Shown piece by piece: positions 46,472 to 56,500 of a stretch of DNA of 64,000 bases (position 1 is its first letter; each line of letters starts with the position of its first letter). Source of the DNA: Taibaiella sp. (GTDB lineage Bacteria; Bacteroidota; Bacteroidia; Chitinophagales; Chitinophagaceae); NCBI GenBank assembly GCA_019739295.1, contig JAHHDV010000030.1, positions 1-64,000 on the forward strand. The letters run 5' to 3'. The notes under the pieces were generated by a model. It made no database searches, was not told the origin of the DNA, and saw nothing but the letters and a program-made list of their open reading frames with translations. A program made the position numbers and the translations under genes.

Positions 46472-48537
46472 ATGGAAGCAGGACAAAATCCCAGATCCTG
46501 GATTATAAGGGGATTGGTGGTGCTCATTGCACTTATTTTTATTGGTAGATTAGCCCAGTTGCAATTGGTCGATGATAAATACCTGATATGGTCCAATGAT
46601 CAGTCTATTTATCGTAAGGTGGTTTATCCTGCACGCGGTTCGATCGTAGATAGAAATGGTACTACCCTGATGTTCAATGAGTTTGTCTATGATTTGTTTG
46701 TAACTCCTGCGAAAATTGATACTGCTTTTGATACCGCCTACTTTTGTAATCTGATGGCCATCACGAAGGAAGACTTTGTAGAACGGGTAAACAAAGCAGT
46801 CATTCGCAACGGCAAGGGCAAGGCCGGTGTTTTCATGAATCAGCTTACGGAAGAGCAGAATGCCAGGCTGCAGGAGGAATTATTTATGTTCTCCGGATTC
46901 GAACTGGTAGAGCGGTCCAGCCGGAAATACCCTAAACCTGTCGGAGGGGTAATATTTGGTTATATCTCTGAAATCAGTCCTGCAATGCTTCAGAATGAGC
47001 GATATGTATCTTACAGGCAAGGAGACTATGTAGGAATAACCGGGCTGGAAAATGTATATGAAGAACATTTGAGAGGGACACGGGGTGTGCAATATATGCT
47101 TAGAGATGTAATGAACCGGCCCAGGGAATCCTTCAGAAACGGAGAAATGGACACTCCGGCAGTCGCCGGAAGCACGTTGAAATTATACCTGGATGCCGAC
47201 CTGCAGGAATTAACCGAAAAATTGATGCAGGGAATGATGGGATCGGCCATTGCTATTGACCCCAAGACAGGAGGTATCCTGGCTTTTGTCAGTGCGCCTA
47301 CTTATGATCCTAATGAACTGACGGGACCGGATCGGAGCAAGAACTTTGCAAAACTGCAGACAGACCCGACTACACCTATGTTTAACAGGGCGATTCAGGG
47401 AGGCTATCCGCCAGGGTCTACTTTTAAACCCATTACTGCAATGGTAGGGTTGGATGTGGGTGTAATTACGCCATCATTTGGATATCCATGTGGGGGCGGA
47501 TACTATGAATGCGGTAAAAGGATCGGGTGTACCCACTCCGGTGGAGGCCACGCAGCCAACCTGAAAAAATGCCATGGCGAATTCCTGTAATGCATATTTC
47601 TGTGATGTCTTCCGGCAGGTAGTTGATGCCAAGAAATTCAACGGATTCAGAAACGGGTATTCAAATTGGGTGGAGTATATGCATAAATTCGGATTGGGGA
47701 CATAAGCTTGGGGTTGACATCACCGGAGAGTCTCCCGGGCTCATAGCGGACACTACTTTTTATGATAATAGGAATAAAAGCAAAAATTACAGCTCCTGCA
47801 ATATGGCGAGTACCGGTATGGGGCAGGATGCCCTTTTGCTGACACCCCTTCAACTGGCAAACGCGATGTGTATTATCGCGAATAAAGGGTTTTATTACAC
47901 CCCCCATTTTGTGGAATCAATTGATGGAGATAAGGATGCCCCAGCCCTCCAGTCCTTCCTTCAGAAAAATGAAGCCGTATCCCATATCCCTGCAGAATAT
48001 TTCCAGGCAGTGATCGACGGGATGGAGCAGGTCGTTATCAATGGGACAGGTAGAGTAGCGCAGCTACCCGGAATAGCCGTATGTGGAAAGACAGGAACTG
48101 TGGAAAATAAGGCTATTATTAAAGGAGCGGTACAAAAATTAGACAACCATTCCGTATTCGTATGTTTTGCGCCAAAAGACAATCCTAAGATAGCAATAGC
48201 CGTAATCGTACAGAATTCGGGGTATGGTGCCACCTGGGCAGGTCCTGTCGCTACCTTAATGATGGAGCAATACCTTACCGGCGAGATCAAAAGACAACAC
48301 CTGATAGACAAGCTGGTGAATGCACACCTCATCAAGCCGTATATTTATTACCTGGATTCCGTAAGGCGGGTGAAGGACCGGCTGAATTACCTGGAGAAAA
48401 ATGCTTCCAAGATGGAACTGGATAGTATGAAGAAAGTAATGGATACAATAATGGTGAAAGGGATCATGCAGCAGTTCGGTATTAGAGACGAATATATGAA
48501 GCTGGAGAATGAAACCGAATTTCAAACAGAACAATAA
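46472..48537 (+). CDS. mrdA: Penicillin-binding protein 2 (two frameshifts)
   Basis: Joined, this is a class B PBP of about 687 residues. An N-terminal membrane helix (GLVVLIALIFIGRLAQLQL) is followed by the pedestal (YPARGSIVDRNG). The transpeptidase has PPGSTFKPITA (catalytic Ser with STFK), NSCNAYF (SxN motif) and CGKTGTVEN (KTG). The frame is interrupted at the A6 run 47564-47569 and again near 47696-47701; removing one base at each restores the protein. It crosslinks peptidoglycan during elongation. It is followed after 14 bases by rodA, its glycosyltransferase partner. Confidence 0.93.
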
Positions 48538-48551
48538 TTAAAGATCATTGA

Positions 48552-49862
48552 ATGGGATATAATAGCAAGCCCTTATCAGCCCGGATAGACTGGACCTTGT
48601 TTTTGCTCTATATTGTCTTGGTCAGTATTGGTATCATGGCAGTATATACTGCCGAATACAATAGCTTTTCCGAACCTTTCTTTAATATGGGCAGGAGTCA
48701 TATGAAGCAGATCATATGGTTCGGCATTTCCCTGTTCCTCGGTGTCATCATCTTATTCACAGACAGTAAGTTCTTCTACTCCATATCCTATCTTTCTTAT
48801 CTCATCGGCATTTTGCTCCTGTTCGCCACTTTTGCGTTATCAAGTGAGGTAAAGGGGTCACATAGTTTCATCAAGTTCGGTGGCTATTCTTTTCAGCCCG
48901 GGGAGCTCCATAAGATATTTACGGCTTTGGCTTTGGCCAGGTTCATTTCAAGTTCGGAAACCAATTTTAAGACTTTGAAAGAACGGCTTCAGGCATCGGC
49001 CATCATCCTGTTTCCCACCCTGGTTATTATTCTTCAGAATGAAACCGGACTGGCATTGGTATACTTTTCCTTTTTCTTCGCTATGTATAGGGAAGGTATG
49101 CCGAACGCGATTATGATCATTGCATTTGGAGCAATAGGTCTGGTCTTGAGTTCACTATTGGTGGAAAGCCTGCCGCTGATCATCTCTCTTACGGCACTTG
49201 CATTACTGGCGACCTGGATACTGAAGACACAAATCAAAAGGAACAAAATAGTCCTGGTAACCATTTGCAGCATTTATCTATTTACTATTTTGTTTTCCCA
49301 GGTCCTGGTACCGGTAGCGTTCACCAGGGTACTGAAAGGATACCAGGTCGAAAGGATATATTCTATGTTTGGCCAGGATGTGCCTATTGAATTCAGGAAA
49401 AGCGGTGAATTGCCTAAACAGGATGCAGACTATAATGTCCGGCAATCCAAGATAGCCATTGGCTCAGGAGGGTTGAAAGGTAAGGGCCTGATGAAAGGGA
49501 CACAGACCAAAGGCAGCTTTGTGCCGGAACAGAATACTGATTTTGTGTTTTGTGGTATCGGGGAGCAGTTTGGGTTCTGGGGAAGTTCTTTATTGATCAT
49601 TTTATATACGACACTCATTTGTAAGATCGTAGTGGTAGCCGAGCGGCAGCGATCGGTATTTAGCAGGGTGTACGCATACAGTGTAGCAGGAATTCTGTTC
49701 TTTCACTTTGCCATCAACCTGGGTATGACAATGGGCCTGGCCCCGGTGATCGGGATTACCCTCCCGATGATCAGTTATGGAGGGACGTCACTTTTATCAT
49801 TTAGCATCTTTATGTTTATCCTTATCCGGCTGGACGCTGATAGGCATATTCTGATCAGGTAA
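48552..49862 (+). CDS. rodA: RodA peptidoglycan glycosyltransferase (SEDS)
   Basis: The 436-residue protein has ten membrane helices of the FtsW/RodA/SpoVE family. Landmarks are YSISYLSYLIGILLL, SHSFIKFGGYSFQPGELHKI, QNETGLALVYFSFF, the loop KGLMKGTQTKGSFVPEQNTDFVF, and the C-terminal PMISYGGTSLL. RodA polymerises glycan strands together with PBP2 in side-wall growth. The gene starts 14 bases after mrdA, in the usual mrdA-rodA order, and is intact. Confidence 0.95.
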   Translation: MGYNSKPLSARIDWTLFLLYIVLVSIGIMAVYTAEYNSFSEPFFNMGRSHMKQIIWFGISLFLGVIILFTDSKFFYSISYLSYLIGILLLFATFALSSEVKGSHSFIKFGGYSFQPGELHKIFTALALARFISSSETNFKTLKERLQASAIILFPTLVIILQNETGLALVYFSFFFAMYREGMPNAIMIIAFGAIGLVLSSLLVESLPLIISLTALALLATWILKTQIKRNKIVLVTICSIYLFTILFSQVLVPVAFTRVLKGYQVERIYSMFGQDVPIEFRKSGELPKQDADYNVRQSKIAIGSGGLKGKGLMKGTQTKGSFVPEQNTDFVFCGIGEQFGFWGSSLLIILYTTLICKIVVVAERQRSVFSRVYAYSVAGILFFHFAINLGMTMGLAPVIGITLPMISYGGTSLLSFSIFMFILIRLDADRHILIR

Positions 49863-49919
49863 AGGACATTTCGGAATTAGATCATTTTTGCCAGGTTCGC
49901 TTAACTTAGAAATATAAAC

Positions 49920-50666
49920 ATGAAAACACAAATCATTCCACTTTCAGAAGGAGAATTTACAGTCGGCAGGGATAAAATTTTCAGGCCGTTTGATCTGAAC
50001 AAGGATGAGCTGAATGAACGGAGTACCGGCAGCCTCCTGGTAGAAGTGCAGCCATTTGCGGTAGTGAATGAAAGAGATGTGCTCATTTTGGATACCGGCC
50101 TGGGGTTCAGCCATCCTCATCACCGGAAGATGCTTTTGGAGAACCTGGGAAAGCATCATATTCATGCAGATGAGGTAAGCAAGGTATTAATGTCTCATCT
50201 GCACAAGGACCATGCCGGTGGCCTGGACCTGGAATTATTTCCCAATGCTATATTTTATATTTATAAACGGGAGTATGAATATGCCCTGGAGGTCGGTATC
50301 CCATCCTATTTTCCTGACGAACTCCGCATTCTGGAGCATCATCCCCGTGTAGAATGGCTGGAACAACCTTATGGAATTATCGATGATTATATCAGCTATG
50401 AACATACAGGGGGACACTCCAAAGAACATATTGTATTCTGGATAGCTTCCGATGACGGGCTGATCTTCTATGGCGGAGATGAGGCGCCCCAGTACAAGCA
50501 GATCAGGATCAAGTATATAGCCAAGTATGATTATGATGGAAAACGTGCTATGGAACTCAGGCAGCAATGGGCCGAAAAAGGTGCGGCGGAAGGGTGGACA
50601 TTCTTATTTTATCACGATGTCAGGAATCCAATAGTCAGGCTTCCTGCAGATCAGCCGGGCTCCTGA
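49920..50666 (+). CDS. Metallo-beta-lactamase-fold hydrolase
   Basis: The 248-residue protein has the MBL signature SHLHKDHAGG (HxHxDH), preceded by LILDTGLGF. The later metal ligands are in HTGGHSKEHIVF and YGGDEAPQ. There is no signal peptide, so it is cytoplasmic. Proteins of this general kind include lactonases and thioester hydrolases; the substrate cannot be inferred. Its last 16 bases overlap the 3' end of truB on the other strand. Confidence 0.85.
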   Translation: MKTQIIPLSEGEFTVGRDKIFRPFDLNKDELNERSTGSLLVEVQPFAVVNERDVLILDTGLGFSHPHHRKMLLENLGKHHIHADEVSKVLMSHLHKDHAGGLDLELFPNAIFYIYKREYEYALEVGIPSYFPDELRILEHHPRVEWLEQPYGIIDDYISYEHTGGHSKEHIVFWIASDDGLIFYGGDEAPQYKQIRIKYIAKYDYDGKRAMELRQQWAEKGAAEGWTFLFYHDVRNPIVRLPADQPGS

Positions 50667-51349
50667 CCATTGAGTTTCTGGAAGTGTTCTACCCAGGTCT
50701 TTACAGGTAATGCATCATTTACATCGAAGTCTCCAATCCGGGTTCTTCTTAGGGCCTTAAGGTACCCGCCTGTACCTAATGCCTGTCCTAAGTCATGAGC
50801 TATACTGCGAATGTATGTGCCGGTACTGCATTGTATTGTAAAATGAATCTCCCCTTCCTCTTTCAGTGCTGCTTCAAATGAATGAATGGTAATAATCCTC
50901 GGCTCCAGCTTTACTTCCAGCCCTTTCCTTGCCAGTTTATAAGCCGGTTTCCCGTCTTTTTTAATCGCGGAATGGATAGGGGGTACCTGCCGGATTTCAC
51001 CCGTAAAGGCAGGTAATGCCTGATCTACATCCTGCTGGCTGATATGATCAAAAGATACAAACTGCACAGGAGCAGACTCCAGGTCAAATGTAGGTGTCTG
51101 AGATCCGATCTGGATGATGCCTGTATATTCCTTGTCTTGTTTTTGATAGGAAGTAATTTCTTTGGTCTTTTTGCCGGTGCAGCAGATCAGTAATCCGCTT
51201 GCCAGCGGATCCAGGGTTCCGGCATGGCCTATTTTGGTGTGTACCTGCTTCCTGATCTTGTTGATAACATCAAAAGATGTCCATGTAAGTGGTTTGTCTA
51301 CAAGCAGGACGGTACCGTTTTTTACATCTTCCAGATTGGGCAGCCTCAT
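50651..51349 (-). CDS. truB: tRNA pseudouridine-55 synthase
   Basis: The 232-residue protein has the TruB core: the N-terminal LLVDKPLTWTSFDV, the catalytic-Asp motif KIGHAGTLDPLASGLL, EYTGIIQIG, YKLARKGLEV and the late STGTYIRSIAHDLG. It converts U55 in the T loop of tRNA to pseudouridine. It is short at the C terminus, without the PUA domain, as is common in Bacteroidota. It converges with the MBL gene with a 16-base overlap. Confidence 0.95.
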   Translation of the reverse strand: MRLPNLEDVKNGTVLLVDKPLTWTSFDVINKIRKQVHTKIGHAGTLDPLASGLLICCTGKKTKEITSYQKQDKEYTGIIQIGSQTPTFDLESAPVQFVSFDHISQQDVDQALPAFTGEIRQVPPIHSAIKKDGKPAYKLARKGLEVKLEPRIITIHSFEAALKEEGEIHFTIQCSTGTYIRSIAHDLGQALGTGGYLKALRRTRIGDFDVNDALPVKTWVEHFQKLNGQEPG

Positions 51350-51795
51350 ATTTTCTCAGAATAAATGACCGCAAATGTAGCAAATGATTTGAATTGATAT
51401 TCCGGTAAATGCACACAAAATAATATGTATAGTAGAATAAAATGATGTAAAAGCTGTATATGATTATAAAATATCCCGTATCCAATGTCCAGCCCTGTCA
51501 GCTAAAAGAAATGATGAACGATACCTTGCCGGACAGGTGGACAGAAGCCTGATGGATAAATCTTATGGGCTTTCCCGGTTAAAGAATGGAATAAATGATA
51601 CAGTCAGGATATAATGAAAATAACGATATAGCGGATGTATAAAAAAATAATTCAAAAAATTCATTGCATTTTACATAATAACTTGTTAACTTGCTCCACT
51701 AAATGATTGAGTGGCTGAAGTTGATACCGCAATTTGAACTACTGCCTTCGGGGATATAATTTTTTTGAATTTCAAGAAAACGGAAACACATACTT
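51350..51795. other. Intergenic region between truB and the outer-membrane protein gene
   Basis: No gene or conserved RNA is recognised in 446 bases. The part from about 51640 to 51790 is AT-rich and may contain the promoter of the outer-membrane protein gene. I saw no perfect TAnnTTTG box there. Confidence 0.4.
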
Positions 51796-52812
51796 ATGAA
51801 AATACTGTTACGTAAATGTATGCAGACAGCTTTTGCCGCCATTGCTTTGGTAGCTGGTTCTGAATCGACACATGCCCAGGACAAATATTATTGGGGACAA
51901 GCTGATTTTCCATATGTTGAATACAGGGGTTTTAGTATAGGGACGAACTTTGGACTGGCTGATATGTGGGCAGATGTGGGTACCAAAAGTCCGGTAGATC
52001 ATTATTTGAATGATCAATACTGGGGAGAACCTCACTTTATGGGTGGTCTGTTCCTGAGATATTCTCATTGGCCTGGTTTGGCTGTAAGATTAGGTGCAAA
52101 TTACGGTACTGTATATGCTGATGATAAGTGGAATAAGGAAAAGGCGCTTCAGGCTGCTACCATTAATGATGATTACTACCAGAGATACCTGAGAAATCAG
52201 GTTGTCAGAACAGGTATCTGGGAAGGAAACCTGATGCTTGAAATCGCGCCGTTGCGTTTGTTCAGCAACTGGGAGATGAGTAGAAATGCCCTGAGAAGGT
52301 TCCAGCCTTATATCCTGATCGGAGGTAGCTATTTCAGATATAATCCCACAGGTCTTTATAAAGACTTTGTCAATAATACAGAAAGATGGTATGACCTGAG
52401 ACCTTTGAGTACCGAAGGTCAGGGCTATAATCTGCCGGCTATGCCTGATTATTATTCTATGTATTCTTATTCCGTAATTGCCGGTCTGGGAGTGAAATGG
52501 GACGTAGGTCGTGCATTCGGACTGGGTCTGGAATTCCAGCTTAGGCATACATTTACTGATTATCTGGATGATGTAAGCGGTCAGTATATCGATAAAATAT
52601 ACCATGATATTGCCAATGTAGAGAACCCGGGCCAAAGCCAGTTTATCTATGATATGATGGACAAATCCTATGAGATCATCCCGGGATATAAGCATAAGCC
52701 GGGTGAATACAGGGGGGACCCTGATAATAAGGATATGTTTTCAACGATCTCGGTTATGTTCTATTGGAAGATCGATAAAAACGCAATTCCCTGGTGGAAT
52801 GATTACAGATAG
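51796..52812 (+). CDS. Outer-membrane barrel protein (DUF6089-like)
   Basis: The 338-residue protein has a signal peptide ending ESTHAQ. The barrel strands include GFSIGTNFGLADMWADVG, GGLFLRYSHWPGLAVRLGA and ALRRFQPYILIGGSYFRY. FGLGLEFQLRHTFTDYLDDVSGQYID is a hallmark-like turn of the DUF6089 family, and the protein ends SVMFYWKIDKN. It is predicted to insert in the outer membrane. Related proteins in Bacteroidota are of unsettled function. It lies upstream of ruvA and sprA on the same strand. Confidence 0.75.
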   Translation: MKILLRKCMQTAFAAIALVAGSESTHAQDKYYWGQADFPYVEYRGFSIGTNFGLADMWADVGTKSPVDHYLNDQYWGEPHFMGGLFLRYSHWPGLAVRLGANYGTVYADDKWNKEKALQAATINDDYYQRYLRNQVVRTGIWEGNLMLEIAPLRLFSNWEMSRNALRRFQPYILIGGSYFRYNPTGLYKDFVNNTERWYDLRPLSTEGQGYNLPAMPDYYSMYSYSVIAGLGVKWDVGRAFGLGLEFQLRHTFTDYLDDVSGQYIDKIYHDIANVENPGQSQFIYDMMDKSYEIIPGYKHKPGEYRGDPDNKDMFSTISVMFYWKIDKNAIPWWNDYR

Positions 52813-52855
52813 TTTTCAAATTTTAGTCTGATTAAATAAAAATAATTACTACCTT

Positions 52856-52890
52856 TAATTTTGCGCTGAAAGTCGAAATGCTTTCAGCGC
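52856..52890 (+). promoter_or_regulatory. ruvA promoter with an overlapping 9-bp palindrome
   Basis: TAATTTTG (52856-52863) matches TAnnTTTG. It runs into a perfect inverted repeat, GCGCTGAAA (52863-52871) and TTTCAGCGC (52882-52890). The palindrome covers the expected transcription start, so it may be an operator or a 5' hairpin of ruvA mRNA. Confidence 0.5.
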
Positions 52891-52914
52891 ATTTCGTTAA
52901 ATCGGTATGGCACA

Positions 52915-53496
52915 ATGATAGGATATCTCGAAGGAAAATTTGTAGAGCTTAGCCCGACTTTCACCTATATAGAAGTCAATGGATTAGGTTATGAAGTGCA
53001 AATCAGTCTGAATACGTTCAACCAGATCAGCCAGTTAGAAAAAGGCAAACTCTTCACCCATCTCCAGGTAAGGGAAGACGGATGGTCTTTATATGGATTT
53101 GCAGAAAAGAGTGAAAAGGAAGCCTTCCAGAAATTAATCTCCATATCTGGAGTCGGGGCAAATACAGCCAGGATGATGCTCTCTTCCCTTACCCCTGCAG
53201 ACCTTTACCGGATTGTTACTGCGGGAGATAGCAAATCTCTCGAAAAGATCAAGGGAATCGGCGGTAAGACTGCCCAGCGCATTATTCTGGAGCTTAAAGG
53301 AAAGGTACAGTTTGACACCCTGGATGATAAGTATAATTTAAATCCAGTACACAATACATCAGAAAGTGATGCGTTACATGCATTGCTGGGGTTAGGAATC
53401 ACCAGGGCCAATGCTGAGGCAGCTATCCAAAAGGTGAACCTGACTGCCGATGCACCGGTCGAATCGATTATAAAAGAAGCTTTAAAACATCTATAA
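52915..53496 (+). CDS. ruvA: Holliday-junction helicase subunit RuvA
   Basis: The 193-residue protein has the three RuvA domains. The OB fold is YLEGKFVELSPTFTYIEVNGLGYEVQI. Two helix-hairpin-helix motifs follow (LISISGVGANTARMML and LEKIKGIGGKTAQRII). The C-terminal domain contacts RuvB (ALLGLGITRANAEAAIQ). It binds four-way junctions as a tetramer to direct branch migration. ruvB and ruvC are not in the window. sprA begins 28 bases downstream, so the two may be co-transcribed. Confidence 0.96.
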   Translation: MIGYLEGKFVELSPTFTYIEVNGLGYEVQISLNTFNQISQLEKGKLFTHLQVREDGWSLYGFAEKSEKEAFQKLISISGVGANTARMMLSSLTPADLYRIVTAGDSKSLEKIKGIGGKTAQRIILELKGKVQFDTLDDKYNLNPVHNTSESDALHALLGLGITRANAEAAIQKVNLTADAPVESIIKEALKHL

Positions 53497-53524
53497 TAAT
53501 CGGATCCAATTAACTGAAGAAACC

Positions 53525-56500
53525 TTGAACAATCTTAAAACCATTAAGCGCTTAACCATCGCCGGTTTGACTATAGGGACAATGATCGCTATAGGGAACC
53601 TGTATGCACGCAATGTGGCAAAGAGTCATTGGTTCTATTTCGGGTTTCTCCAGGAAGCCCGGATGCTCGGCTTTGATGATGAAGACACCCTGACCCAAAG
53701 TGAAGATACGCTCAGGTTCCCTATACAAGATGAAAAATATTTAGGTTCCGGTGATGAACAGGTGCCTACTATGGATCTGAATGATCCTGCCAATATACAT
53801 ACAGAGGTCAGCTATGATCCGGATAGCAATGTATTCCTGCTGGACCAGTATATCAATGAGATGAGATACCGGGAGCCGACCTATATGGAGTATGATGACT
53901 ATACACGCCGGCGTTTCCAGCAGGATGAGGAAGAATATTTTCAACAGAGATTACAGGCGCTGACGATGTTCAATAATAAACCCGAGATGCCTTCTCTGAC
54001 TAAGGAAGGGGTATTCGACAGGTTATTTGGCGGAAATAATATCAAGATCGAGCCTCAGGGAACAATAGAGCTTACCGGTAATGGCTATTGGGAAAACAGG
54101 GAGAATCCCATGATCATCGAAAGCAACAGGAAATATTTTATTCCTGAATTCAATATGAATATGAATATCAATCTGGTGGCCCAGATTGGGGATAAGCTTA
54201 AATTGAATATCAGCAATAATACAAACCCCACAGCACTCAATCAGAATCTTCAGACAGTAGAATATACCGGTAAAGAAGACGAAATCCTTAAGAAGGTAGA
54301 GCTGGGTATGACGAGCTTCCCTTTAAGAAGCAGCTTAATTACCGGGGTGCAATCTTTGTTCGGGATCAAGACACAATTACAATTTGGAAAGTTGTGGGTG
54401 ACAAGCGTACTGTCCCAGCAGAAGTCTCAAAGAAAATCTTTGACCATCCAGAATGGCGGTCAGAACCAGCCCTTTGAAATCAAGATTGATAACTATGATG
54501 AGAACCGGAATTTCCTACTGGCTCAGTACTTCAGAAATAATTACAATACTGCGCTGGAGAATTACCCGATTATCAATTCACAGGTGCAGATTACTAAAAT
54601 AGAAGTATGGATTACCAATCGTACCGGGGTAGTCAACGGGGTAAGAGATGTAGTAGCTTTTATGGATTTGGGTGAGAAGCAGCCTTTTGTGACCAGTCTT
54701 ACCCATCCTTCCGGCTCCGCACTTCCTGATAACAGATCGAATACACTTTATGACCAGCTTCAGGCTAATCCTGCCTCCCGGGATCAGGCCACTGCCACCC
54801 CGGCCGCTATCGGCATTGGCCTTACAGAAGGTCAGGATTTCCAAAGGGTGACCATGAGGCAGCTCTCTCCCAATGAATATTCCTTCCAGCCACAATTGGG
54901 ATATATCTCACTGTCATCTACAGTCAATCCTGATGACGTGCTCGCTGTTTCGTACCGGTATACACACAACGGTAATGTGTACCAGGTAGGTGAATTCTCG
55001 GATGAATTGCCGCCTGACTCCACAAGTCAAAGGGTGATCTTTTCCAAACTGATCAAAGGAATAGCCAACAGGCCGGCATTGCCTATCTGGGACCTGATGA
55101 TGAAGAATGTATATTCTATTGGTTATGGGAATATTTCAAAAGAGGATTTCAGGCTGGATGTATTTTATCTGGATCCGGGTGGTGGAGAGAAAAGGTATCT
55201 TCCGGAAGGCTCAAGCCCGGGTATTCCATTATTAAGATTACTCAACCTGGACCGGTTGAACTACCAGAACGACCCGGTGCCGGATGGAATCTTTGATTAT
55301 GTGGAAGGCATTACGATTAATCCTTCTTTAGGTAAAATCATTTTCCCGGTACTCGAGCCATTTGGAGAAAATATAAGGCCGCTATTTGGTGGTGATCCGG
55401 CGTTAGAAAGAAAATACGTTTATCAGGTGCTTTATGATTCTACCAAGATCATTGCACAGCAGAAGCAGCAGAACAACAGGTTCCTCATCAAAGGTAGTTA
55501 CAAATCATCTTTAGGGTCGGATTTCTTTCTCGGCGGCTTCAGTATTCCCGAAGGTTCGGTTACCGTAACCGCAGGTGGTCAGGTATTGACAGAAGGTTCG
55601 GATTATACAGTAGATTATTCTTCTGGCAGGTTGAAGATCATCAACCAGGGTATCCTGAATTCGGGTACGCCCATCAATGTCCAGTTTGAAGACAACGCAG
55701 CATTTGGTATGTTGCAGCAGAGCTTTATAGGAACACGGTTAGATTATTTCGCAAATGAGAACCTTACATTAGGAGCGACATATATGCGTCTGTCTGAACG
55801 CCCCTTTGGATACAAGACCAGGTATGGAGATGACCCGGTGAGCAATACGGTAATTGGTGCAGATATGATGTACCAGAATGAGCTGCCTGGAGTGACCAAA
55901 GCCCTGGATAAATTACCCTTCTATTCTACCAATGCTCCATCCCTGATATCCGGAAGTCTGGAAGGAGCCGCTTTGCTTCCCGGTCACCATAGATTTGTCA
56001 ATGTAGCGGGAGATGAGGGCGGTACTCAATACCTGGATGATTTTGAAGGTTCTGCCGGTACGTATGATTTGAAATTTCCTTTTTTCAACTGGACATTGGC
56101 GAGTGTGCCCAATGGGGCATTGAGCCCTTCAGGTGAAGTACTCTTTCCCGAAGCAGCATTTTCCAATGATTATCGGCCGGGAAACAATCGCGCTAATCTG
56201 GCCTGGTATTCATTGGAGCCCAGCCTGATCAGCGGAAGCTCAGCTCCGCAGAGTGTCAAGGAAGACTTCTCCTTGATGAGCTATTGGAGACAAGTGCAGT
56301 TGACCGAGGTATTCAGAAATAGGAATGCCATCTCTGGTCAAAATGTACTGGCCACCCTGGACCTGAACTTTAACCCGAGCGAGAGAGGGCCCTATAATTT
56401 TGATGCCAGTGATGTGGACCCGGTCTCCGGGCGATTGCTCAATCCTAAGAGAAGATGGGGAGGCATTCAACGCTCGATTGATAATATGAGCAGTGATTTC

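Noticed and set aside
51480..51680. Possible tRNA or small RNA between truB and the outer-membrane protein gene
   Set aside because: No cloverleaf, T-loop sequence or strong hairpin with T run could be found.
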